Source: Geodermatophilaceae bacterium
GTDB lineage: Bacteria > Actinomycetota > Actinomycetes > Mycobacteriales > Geodermatophilaceae
Direction: 5' to 3'
Assembly: GCA_013696785.1 (NCBI GenBank)
Contig: JACCXW010000359.1
Coordinates: 1 to 16,240 of the forward strand
Length of the DNA: 16,240 bases
Made by a program: the position numbers and the translations under genes
The notes under the pieces: generated by a model
The model's input: only the letters and a program-made list of their open reading frames with translations
Database searches by the model: none
Told to the model about the DNA's origin: nothing
Part shown: positions 6,512 to 13,017 of the stretch, in pieces
Numbering within the stretch: the first letter of the stretch is position 1
Layout: each line of letters opens with the position of its first letter

Positions 6512-6939
6512 TCCTGCCGGACGTCAACGTCCTGGTGTACGCGTTTCGCCGGGAGGCGCCGGAGCACGAGCTCTATGCCGCCTGGCTGTCCAATGTCGTG
6601 GCCGGCAGTGCTGAACTCGCGCTGCACGACGTACCCCTCGCTGGCTTCGTCCGCATCGTGACCAACCCTCGAATCCTGTCGCGACCTGCGCCCACAGAGG
6701 CCGCGCTGAGTTTCGTCGAGCGGTTGATCGCAGCGCCGCGCTCACGATGGCTGTCCAGCGGAGCAGTCGCCTGGGAACACCTGGCCGATCTGGTACGCGG
6801 AGACTCGGCCATACGGGGAAACCTCCTGCCGGATGCGCACCTGGCGGCTGTGGCGCTGGCGCACGGCTGCCGCTTCGCCACCGCGGACCGCGGTTTCGCG
6901 CGGTTTCCTGGGCTGGACTGGTTCGACCCGATCCGTTGA
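6508..6939 (+). CDS. vapC: VapC-like PIN-domain ribonuclease toxin
   Basis: This 143-residue PIN-domain protein is expected to be a Mg2+-dependent RNase that cuts tRNA or rRNA unless bound by VapB. Acidic metal-binding positions are Asp5 (LPDVNVLVYAF), Asp41 (LHDVPLAGFVRIVTNPR), Asp109 (LLPDAHLAAVALAHG) and Asp127 (TADRGFARFPGL). All four are intact, so the toxin looks active. The GFxRxVTNPR and FPGLxWFDP stretches resemble the mycobacterial PIN subfamily. The TTG start at 6508 overlaps the vapB stop (TTGA), which couples toxin to antitoxin translation and gives weak initiation. The gene ends tail to tail with ctaB, 44 bases apart. Confidence 0.9.
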   Translation: MILPDVNVLVYAFRREAPEHELYAAWLSNVVAGSAELALHDVPLAGFVRIVTNPRILSRPAPTEAALSFVERLIAAPRSRWLSSGAVAWEHLADLVRGDSAIRGNLLPDAHLAAVALAHGCRFATADRGFARFPGLDWFDPIR

Positions 6940-6983
6940 ACTCGGCAACCCGTGTGTGTGCGGCCTCCCGGTCGGTGTGGGAC

Positions 6984-7898
6984 TCAGAGCAGGACGACGG
7001 CGTCGACCGCGATCGCGACGAAGAGGATGGTGAGGTAGCTGATCGACAGGTGGAACAGCCGCATCGGCGCCGCGTCGTCGCCCCGGCGCACCCGCGCCAG
7101 CAGCAGGTGTGCCTCCACGAGGAACCAGCCGCCCGCGGTCACCGCCGCGACTCCGTAGATCCAGGATGAGTCCAGCGCCCACAGGGCCAGGGATGCGACC
7201 ACCATCAGCCACGAGTAGCCCACGATCCGGCGCGTGACGACCAGCGGGGTGGCGACCACGGGGAGCATCGGTACGCCGGCCGCCGCGTAGTCCGCGCGGT
7301 AGCGCATGGCGAGCGCCCAGAAGTGCGGCGGTGTCCAGAAGAAGATGATCGCGAACAGCACCAGCGCGGCCCAGGACAGCTCCCCGGTGACCGCCGACCA
7401 GCCGATCAGCACCGGCATGCAGCCGGCCGCGCCGCCCCACACGATGTTCTGCGGCGTACGCCGTTTGAGGCCGAGGGTGTACACGAAGACGTAGAACAGG
7501 ATCGCGGTGAGCGACAGCGCGGCGGACAGCAGGTTCGTCGTGACTGCGAACCACACCGTCGATACGACAGCAAGCGTGACGCCGAATGTGAGCGCCGCCC
7601 GGGGCGAGACGACATGGGTCGCCAGCGGGCGGTTCTCGGTGCGGTGCATGACCCGGTCTATGTCCCGGTCGACGTAGCAGTTGAGCGTGTTCGCCGCACC
7701 GGCCGACAGCGAGCCGCCGATCAACGTCGCCGCGATCAGCCAGAGCGACGGAACTCCACGGGCGGCGAGCAGCATGGTCGGCACCGTGGTGACGAGCAGC
7801 AGTTCGACGATCCGCGGCTTGGTCAGCGCGACGTACGCCCGCAGCACCGAACCGGCGGTGCGCGGCGGGGTGTCGGCGCGGTTTTCGACTGTCGTCAT
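6984..7898 (-). CDS. ctaB: Protoheme IX farnesyltransferase (heme O synthase)
   Basis: This UbiA-family membrane prenyltransferase attaches farnesyl diphosphate to the vinyl group of heme b, giving heme O for CtaA. The first Asp-rich loop is NCYVDRDIDRVMHRTENRPL (NxxxDxxxD, about residue 73). The second conserved loop is LKRRTPQNIVWGGAAGCMPV. KPRIVELLLVTTVPTM opens the first of roughly nine membrane helices. The length from ATG 7898 is 304 residues, normal for the family. An in-frame GTG at 7910 would add four. I prefer the ATG because a TAGAGT box (7914-7909) predicts transcription starting near 7902, downstream of that GTG. The gene is divergent from tkt, as in mycobacteria. Confidence 0.94.
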   Translation of the reverse strand: MTTVENRADTPPRTAGSVLRAYVALTKPRIVELLLVTTVPTMLLAARGVPSLWLIAATLIGGSLSAGAANTLNCYVDRDIDRVMHRTENRPLATHVVSPRAALTFGVTLAVVSTVWFAVTTNLLSAALSLTAILFYVFVYTLGLKRRTPQNIVWGGAAGCMPVLIGWSAVTGELSWAALVLFAIIFFWTPPHFWALAMRYRADYAAAGVPMLPVVATPLVVTRRIVGYSWLMVVASLALWALDSSWIYGVAAVTAGGWFLVEAHLLLARVRRGDDAAPMRLFHLSISYLTILFVAIAVDAVVLL

Positions 7899-7908
7899 GA
7901 CGAATGGC

Positions 7909-7914
7909 ACTCTA
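7909..7914 (-). promoter_or_regulatory. -10 box for ctaB
   Basis: TAGAGT on the minus strand fits TANNNT. A start seven bases downstream (about 7902) leaves only a four-base leader before ATG 7898. No Shine-Dalgarno sequence and no clear -35 are visible. Confidence 0.4.
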
Positions 7915-7950
7915 TCCGCGGACCGGATGATAAGCGCGCCGGGGCGTGCC

Positions 7951-8024
7951 GGGTGGCACTCACGATCACCCCCGGGCTCCCCCGCCGGAGGGGCACTGAC
8001 CCGGACTAGGGTGGCTCACGATCA
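7951..8024 (+). repeat. Imperfect direct repeat in the ctaB-tkt intergenic region
   Basis: The segment GGGTGGCACTCACGATCA (7951-7968) recurs as GGGTGGCTCACGATCA (8009-8024), differing only by a two-base insertion. The start-to-start spacing is 58 bases. The first copy is also half of a small inverted repeat, GTGCC-GGGT-GGCAC (7946-7959). The second overlaps a possible tkt -10 box, TAGGGT (8007-8012). GGCACT occurs three times in the region (7906-7911, 7955-7960, 7992-7997). The arrangement looks like regulator binding sites, but I do not recognise the motif. Confidence 0.55.
8007..8012 (+). promoter_or_regulatory. Possible -10 box for the tkt-tal-pgi-zwf-opcA-pgl operon
   Basis: TAGGGT fits TANNNT. 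It would give a leader of about 93 bases before tkt, which unlike the other promoter-proximal genes here has a strong Shine-Dalgarno sequence. No -35 consensus is found 17 bases upstream. Confidence 0.3.
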
Positions 8025-8111
8025 GTACCGCCTGAGTCCGGGGATTTCTCGGCGACCTGGTCGGGCCTGTGGGGATCGTAGGAACACTCCCGATGCACGA
8101 GGAGAGCTGGC

Positions 8112-10226
8112 GTGACCGATAAACCACCCGCCCCCCAACCCAGGCTTCCCAAGGGTTGGGACGAGCTCGATCGCAAGGCCGTCGACACCACCCGGGTGCT
8201 GGCGATGGACGCCGTGCAGAAGGTCGGCAACGGCCACCCCGGTACGGCGATGAGTCTGGCGCCGGCGGCGTACCTCCTGTTCCAGAAGGTGATGCGACAC
8301 GATCCGCAGGAGCCGAACTGGTCGGGCCGGGACCGGTTCGTCCTGTCCTGCGGGCACTCCAGCCTGACCCTGTATATCCAGCTGTACCTGTCCGGCTACG
8401 GCGTCGACCTGGCCGACCTCAAGGCGTTGCGCACCTGGGGATCCAAGACGCCGGCCCATCCTGAGCACTGGCACGTCCCCGGCGTGGAGACGACCACCGG
8501 CCCGCTGGGTCAGGGCGTCGGTAACGCGGTCGGGATGGCGATGGCCGCGCGGCGCGAGCGCGGCCTGCTCGACCCGGACGCCCCCGACGGCGAGAGCCCG
8601 TTCGATCACACGATCTGGTGCTTTGCCTCGGACGGCGACATGGAGGAGGGGGTCACCTCCGAGTCGTCGTCGCTGGCCGGGCATCAGCGACTGGGCAACC
8701 TCGTCCTGCTCTACGACGACAACCAGATCTCGATCGAGGACGACACGGCGGTCGCGTTCAGCGAAGATGTCGGGGCTCGATACGCCGCCTACGGCTGGCA
8801 CGTGCAGCATGTCGAGGACGGCGAGGACATGCAGGCGCTGGATCGTGCCTTCGAGAAGGCCAAAGCCGAGCGCGAGCGTCCCAGCATCATCGTGGTTCGC
8901 ACGATCATCGGCTGGCCAGCGCCGAACCTGCAGAACTCCTTCAAGGCGCACGGGTCGGCGCTCGGCGAGGACGAGGTGGCCGCCACCAAGAAGGTTCTCG
9001 GCTTCGATCCCGACCGCGCGTTCGATGTGGATCCGGAGGTCCTGGCCCGGGCCCGGGACGTGAGCCGCCGCGGCCACGAGACGCGGATGGCGTGGCAGGA
9101 GTCTTACGACGACTGGGCCCGGGAAAATCCCGAGCGGTTCGCGCTGCACGAGCGGATGAAGGAGCGCCGGCTGCCCGACGGCTGGTCCGACGCGATCCCC
9201 ACGTTCGACCCGGACGAGAAGGGGATGGCGACCCGCAAGGCATCCGGGACCGTGCTCGGCGCGCTCGCCGACGTCCTGCCGGAACTGTGGGGTGGATCGG
9301 CCGACCTCGCGGAGTCGAACAACACCACGATGGCCGGCTCCCCATCGTTCCTCCCGGCCGAGCACCAGACGAAGATGTTCCCGGGCGGCCCCTACGGCCG
9401 CACCCTGCACTTCGGCATCCGTGAGCACGCCATGGGCGCGATCATGAACGGCATCACGGTGCACGGCGGGACCCGGGTGTACGGCGGGACGTTCCTCGTC
9501 TTCAGCGACTACATGCGCCCCTCCGTCCGGCTGGCCGCACTGATGGGGATCCCGGTCACCTACGTGTGGACGCACGACTCGATCGGGCTCGGCGAGGATG
9601 GCTCGACCCACCAGCCGGTGGAGCACATCCCCGCGTTGCGTGCGATTCCCGGCCTGGACGTCGTACGGCCGGCCGATGCCAACGAGACGGCTGTTGCGTG
9701 GCGGACGATCCTGGGGCACACCGACCGGCCGGCCGGGTTGTGCCTGACCCGGCAGAACGTTCCCGTGCTGGACCGATCGACGATGGGTTCGGCTGAGGGT
9801 GTGGCGCGCGGTGGCTACGTGCTCGCCGAAGCCGACGGCGGTACCCCGCAGGTGCTCCTCCTCGCCACCGGCTCGGAGGTGCACATCGCCCTCGCCGCGC
9901 GCGAGTTGTTGCAGACCGACGGAATAGCAGCCCGGGTGGTGTCCTTGCCGTGTGTGGAGTGGTTCAGAGCCCAGGGTCAGGCCTACCAGGACGAGGTGAT
10001 CCCGCCGGCGCTCAAGGCCCGCGTCAGTGTGGAAGCCGCCGTGGGCCTGGGCTGGCGGGAGTTCGTCGGTGACGCCGGCCGGATCGTGAGCCTGGAGCAC
10101 TTCGGAGCGAGTGCGGCGTACACGGTCCTCTACGAGGAGTTCGGCATCACGCCGGGAGTCGTCGCCGACATGGCCAGAGAGAGCATCGCCGCAACAGCGG
10201 CAACAGCGACATCGCAGCGACAGTAG
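8112..10226 (+). CDS. tkt: Transketolase
   Basis: This is a thiamine-diphosphate enzyme of 704 residues that moves two-carbon units between sugar phosphates in the non-oxidative pentose phosphate pathway. Marks in order are GHPGTAMSLAP (41-51), PLGQGVGNAVGMA, the diphosphate/Mg2+ motif DGDMEEG (174-180) ending at Asn204 in YDDNQISIEDD, FGIREHAMG (434-442) with catalytic Glu438, and THDSIGLGEDGSTHQPVEH for substrate binding. Length and motifs are full, so the gene is intact. The GTG at 8112 has a good Shine-Dalgarno sequence, GAGGAG (8099-8104), seven bases away. It is first in the pentose phosphate operon, and tal follows after 13 bases. Confidence 0.96.
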   Translation: MTDKPPAPQPRLPKGWDELDRKAVDTTRVLAMDAVQKVGNGHPGTAMSLAPAAYLLFQKVMRHDPQEPNWSGRDRFVLSCGHSSLTLYIQLYLSGYGVDLADLKALRTWGSKTPAHPEHWHVPGVETTTGPLGQGVGNAVGMAMAARRERGLLDPDAPDGESPFDHTIWCFASDGDMEEGVTSESSSLAGHQRLGNLVLLYDDNQISIEDDTAVAFSEDVGARYAAYGWHVQHVEDGEDMQALDRAFEKAKAERERPSIIVVRTIIGWPAPNLQNSFKAHGSALGEDEVAATKKVLGFDPDRAFDVDPEVLARARDVSRRGHETRMAWQESYDDWARENPERFALHERMKERRLPDGWSDAIPTFDPDEKGMATRKASGTVLGALADVLPELWGGSADLAESNNTTMAGSPSFLPAEHQTKMFPGGPYGRTLHFGIREHAMGAIMNGITVHGGTRVYGGTFLVFSDYMRPSVRLAALMGIPVTYVWTHDSIGLGEDGSTHQPVEHIPALRAIPGLDVVRPADANETAVAWRTILGHTDRPAGLCLTRQNVPVLDRSTMGSAEGVARGGYVLAEADGGTPQVLLLATGSEVHIALAARELLQTDGIAARVVSLPCVEWFRAQGQAYQDEVIPPALKARVSVEAAVGLGWREFVGDAGRIVSLEHFGASAAYTVLYEEFGITPGVVADMARESIAATAATATSQRQ

Positions 10227-10239
10227 GAGACCAGAAAAG

Positions 10240-11340
10240 ATGACACAGAACCCCCGCCTGACCGAGCTCTCCGCACAGGGAGTAGCCGTGTGGCTCGACG
10301 ACCTGTCCCGCGACCGGTTGGATTCGGGCGACCTTGCCGAGCTCGCGGAGACTATGAGCGTGGTCGGCGTGACAACGAACCCGACGATCTTCGCGGCTGC
10401 GATCAGCGGCTCGAAGCTCTACAACGACCAGCTCGGAGATCTCGCCGCGCGCAAGGTCGAGGTGGAAGAAGCGGTCCGGATGATCACGACGTACGACGTC
10501 CGCTGGGCTTGCGACGTGCTGGCCGATGTCGCGCGGCGGACCGGTCGGGACGGCCGGGTGTCCATCGAGGTGGACCCGCGGCTCGCCCATGATGCCGACG
10601 TGACATTCGCCGAGGCCCGCCAGCTGTGGTGGCTGGTGGACCGCCCGAACCTCTTCATCAAGATCCCGGCCACCGAGGACGGCATCCCGGCGATCACCAA
10701 GACGATCGCCGAGGGGATCAGCGTGAACGTCACGTTGATCTTCTCGATCGAGCGCTACCGCGCCGTCATGGACGCGTATCTGAACGGCCTGGAGCAACTT
10801 GCCGACAAGGGCGGCTCCTTCGAGGGTCTGGAGTCGGTGGCGTCGTTCTTCGTGTCCCGCGTGGACACCGAGATCGACAAGCGGCTGGAGAAGATCGGCG
10901 CGGACAAGGCACTGTTCGGCAAGGCGGGCATCGCCAATGCACAACTGGCTTACGAGGCCTACGAGGAAGTCATCGGCTCCGATCGCTGGAAGGCTCTCGC
11001 CGACCAAGGTGCGCATGTGCAGCGGCCGCTGTGGGCCTCCACCGGCGTGAAGAACCCCGACTACGACGACACCATGTACATCTCGCAACTCGTCGCACCC
11101 GACACCGTGAACACGATGCCGGAGAAGACGATGCGTGCGTACGCCGACCACGGCGAACTCGGGACGTCGGCGCAGAAGCAGTACGACGACGCGCGGGCCA
11201 CGATGGACGCCGTCGCAGCGGCCGGTGTCGACATGGACGAGGTGTTCCTGACGCTGGAGAGCGAGGGCGTGGAGAAGTTCGAGAAGTCGTGGGAGGAACT
11301 GCTCGACTCCGTGCGGTCCGAGCTGCAGAGAGTGTCGTGA
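10240..11340 (+). CDS. tal: Transaldolase (long actinobacterial type)
   Basis: This 366-residue enzyme transfers dihydroxyacetone units between sedoheptulose 7-phosphate and glyceraldehyde 3-phosphate through a Schiff base. The catalytic Lys141 lies in NLFIKIPATEDGIPAI. Family marks VVGVTTNPTIF (41-51), SVNVTLIFSIERYRAVMDAY and SRVDTEIDK are present. The length is that of the tal type found in actinobacterial tkt-tal-pgi/zwf clusters, longer than the E. coli enzyme. ATG 10240 has AGGAGA (10225-10230), nine bases upstream, beginning in the tkt stop codon. An upstream in-frame ATG lies inside tkt and gives an arginine-rich non-family stretch. The stop overlaps the GTG of a 12-codon mini-ORF leading to pgi. 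Confidence 0.95.
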   Translation: MTQNPRLTELSAQGVAVWLDDLSRDRLDSGDLAELAETMSVVGVTTNPTIFAAAISGSKLYNDQLGDLAARKVEVEEAVRMITTYDVRWACDVLADVARRTGRDGRVSIEVDPRLAHDADVTFAEARQLWWLVDRPNLFIKIPATEDGIPAITKTIAEGISVNVTLIFSIERYRAVMDAYLNGLEQLADKGGSFEGLESVASFFVSRVDTEIDKRLEKIGADKALFGKAGIANAQLAYEAYEEVIGSDRWKALADQGAHVQRPLWASTGVKNPDYDDTMYISQLVAPDTVNTMPEKTMRAYADHGELGTSAQKQYDDARATMDAVAAAGVDMDEVFLTLESEGVEKFEKSWEELLDSVRSELQRVS

Positions 11341-11375
11341 CCGCCGACGTACTTCCCGCCGCGGAGGCGGCGTAG
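11337..11375 (+). CDS. 12-codon mini-ORF bridging tal and pgi (possible coupling peptide)
   Basis: A GTG at 11337 overlaps the tal stop (GTGA). The reading frame encodes VTADVLPAAEAA and stops at TAG 11373-11375, two bases before the pgi ATG. A weak GAGAG lies four bases upstream of the GTG. Inside it, CCGCC (11356-11360) can pair with GGCGG (11366-11370), with the GGAGG at 11362-11366 in the loop and stem. Ribosomes finishing tal could move through this frame, melt the hairpin and restart at pgi. I cannot exclude chance, since the ORF is very short and GTGA overlaps are common here. Confidence 0.3.
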   Translation: MTADVLPAAEAA

Positions 11376-11377
11376 AT

Positions 11378-12967
11378 ATGGGACTGCAGGTTGAGATCGT
11401 TGACGCGGCAGCAGGTACGGCCGCTGAGCAAGCCCGCGACCAGCAACTCGCCGACGGCGTACCGGCCAAGCTCATGGCCGGCGACGCCACGCTCTGGGGA
11501 CCGGACGCGCAGGAAGATGCCGCGATCCGGCTCGGCTGGATCGACACGGTGGTGCGGAGCCGGGAGCTGCTGCCCCGCCTCGCGGCGCTCCGCTCCGAAC
11601 TGGCGGACGAGGGCCTGGATCACGTCGTGCTGGCTGGCATGGGCGGTTCCTCGCTCGCGCCGGAGGTCATCTGCCGCAGCGCCGACGTGGAACTCACGGT
11701 CCTCGACACGACGGACGCTGGTCAGGTGCGCGCCGCCCTCGCGAACCAGCTGTCGCGCACCGTCGTAGTGGTGTCGTCGAAGTCAGGTGGGACGGTCGAG
11801 ACCGACAGCCACCGGCGGACCTACCTGAAGGCGTTTGTCGACAGTGGACTGTCCGAAGTGGACGCCGGCCGTCGGTTCGTTGTCGTCACCGACCCCGGAT
11901 CGCCATTCGTCGAAACGGCCGAGCAGATGGGCGCGCGCGCCGTCTTCCTCGCCGATGCCGATGTCGGAGGCCGCTACAGCGCGCTGACCGCGTTCGGGCT
12001 CGTGCCATCGGCACTCGCCGGAGCGGACGTCGAGCAACTCCTCGCCGACGCCGAGACACAGGCCGGTCAACTCGGCGAGGACAATCCCGCGCTGCTGCTG
12101 GGTTGCCTGCTCGGCGTCGCGGCCACGACCGGCCGTGACAAGTTGTTGCTGGCGGACAACGAATCGGGCATCACCGGGTTGGGCGATTGGGCCGAACAGC
12201 TGATTGCGGAATCCACCGGCAAGCAAGCCCGCGGGATCCTTCCCGTCGTCGTGGAGAGCGTGGGGGCCGCGGAGAGCGACGCGCCGGACACGCTCACCGT
12301 CCTCACTGGACAGTCGGCTGGCTCGGGTGAGGCGGCCGTCGTCTCCGGGCCGCTCGGTGCCCAGTTCCTGGGCTGGGAGTACGCCACCGCGGTGGCCGGC
12401 CGGATCCTGGGGATCAACCCGTTCGACCAGCCGAACGTCACCGAGAGCAAGGACAACACCAAGAAGCTGCTGGCATCCGGGCTGCCCGGCGTTTCCCCGG
12501 CAGCGACCTTCGGGACGGTCGAGGTGTTCGCCGACCCGGCCCTGCTGGGCTCGCCCGGGTCGCTGTCCGACGTACTCGATGCGGTCGTCGCAGCGATCCC
12601 CGACCGCGGCTACCTGGCGGTGATGGCCTATCTCGACCGGTGGGCCGACGACTCAGCGGCGGACCTGCGGCACCTCTTCGCCCAGCGCACCGAACGACCG
12701 GTGACATTCGGCTGGGGCCCGCGCTTCCTGCACTCGACCGGGCAGTTCCACAAGGGCGGACCACTCGTGGGCACGTTCCTGCAGATCACCGGTGTCGTTG
12801 CCGAGGACCTCGCGATTCCAGATCAGGACTTCGGCTTCGCCGGGCTACAGGCTGCCCAGGCGGCCGGGGACCTGGAGGCGCTGACCGGCCGGGACCTGCC
12901 GGCGTTCCGGTTGCACCTCACCGACCGGGCCGCCGGCCTCGGGCAGCTGATCGGAGCCGGCGGATGA
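11378..12967 (+). CDS. pgi: Glucose-6-phosphate isomerase (actinobacterial pentose-phosphate-cluster type)
   Basis: This 529-residue enzyme interconverts glucose 6-phosphate and fructose 6-phosphate, joining the pentose phosphate genes around it to glycolysis. The sugar-isomerase fold shows GMGGSSLAPE (87-96), SSKSGGTVET for phosphate binding, the Pgi signature DVGGRYSALT (195-204) and the second conserved region NPFDQPNVTESK (347-358). It is the divergent type found next to tal in Streptomyces-like clusters and resembles the Pgi half of known Tal-Pgi fusion proteins, not the E. coli type. ATG 11378 has a GGAGG 11 bases away (11362-11366), a long spacing. The gene starts 37 bases after tal. 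Confidence 0.94.
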   Translation: MGLQVEIVDAAAGTAAEQARDQQLADGVPAKLMAGDATLWGPDAQEDAAIRLGWIDTVVRSRELLPRLAALRSELADEGLDHVVLAGMGGSSLAPEVICRSADVELTVLDTTDAGQVRAALANQLSRTVVVVSSKSGGTVETDSHRRTYLKAFVDSGLSEVDAGRRFVVVTDPGSPFVETAEQMGARAVFLADADVGGRYSALTAFGLVPSALAGADVEQLLADAETQAGQLGEDNPALLLGCLLGVAATTGRDKLLLADNESGITGLGDWAEQLIAESTGKQARGILPVVVESVGAAESDAPDTLTVLTGQSAGSGEAAVVSGPLGAQFLGWEYATAVAGRILGINPFDQPNVTESKDNTKKLLASGLPGVSPAATFGTVEVFADPALLGSPGSLSDVLDAVVAAIPDRGYLAVMAYLDRWADDSAADLRHLFAQRTERPVTFGWGPRFLHSTGQFHKGGPLVGTFLQITGVVAEDLAIPDQDFGFAGLQAAQAAGDLEALTGRDLPAFRLHLTDRAAGLGQLIGAGG

Positions 12968-13017
12968 CTCCCGGCCGCACGGGTCACCCGACAACAGAGC
13001 AACGGGAGTTGACGTGA
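12964..13017 (+). CDS. 17-codon mini-ORF bridging pgi and zwf (possible coupling peptide)
   Basis: ATG 12964 overlaps the pgi stop (ATGA), and the frame ends in a TGA (13015-13017) that overlaps the zwf GTG (GTGA). Both junctions therefore use 4-nt overlaps. The product would be MTPGRTGHPTTEQRELT, with no resemblance I recognise. A GGAG (12953-12956) stands seven bases before the ATG, a proper Shine-Dalgarno spacing. It lies across a hairpin that would hide the zwf Shine-Dalgarno sequence. The peptide itself may be unimportant; the act of translating it may be what matters. Confidence 0.4.
   Translation: MTPGRTGHPTTEQRELT
12967..13009 (+). promoter_or_regulatory. Hairpin sequestering the zwf ribosome binding site
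   Basis: ACTCCCG (12967-12973) is the exact reverse complement of CGGGAGT (13003-13009). Two further G-U pairs are possible outside it. The 3' arm contains GGGAG (13004-13008), the zwf Shine-Dalgarno sequence, five bases before GTG 13014. The 5' arm begins within the pgi stop codon (12965-12967). A smaller CGGG-TCA-CCCG hairpin (12980-12990) is nested inside. A ribosome ending at pgi, or reading the mini-ORF, would open the stem. The large structure has no U-tract and does not look like a terminator. Confidence 0.4.

Noticed and set aside
6940..6983. Search for a terminator between convergent vapC and ctaB
   Set aside because: The 44-base gap has a short GT run but no stable inverted repeat and no U-tract. 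I see nothing supportable.
8022..10100. 692-codon open frame antisense to transketolase
   Set aside because: It is an antisense shadow of a gene with clear motifs. The composition is typical of reverse-strand high-GC reading, with no recognisable domain or ribosome site.
10147..11547. 466-codon open frame antisense to transaldolase and the start of pgi
   Set aside because: It shows the same shadow effect as the frame antisense to transketolase and has no domain or supporting context.
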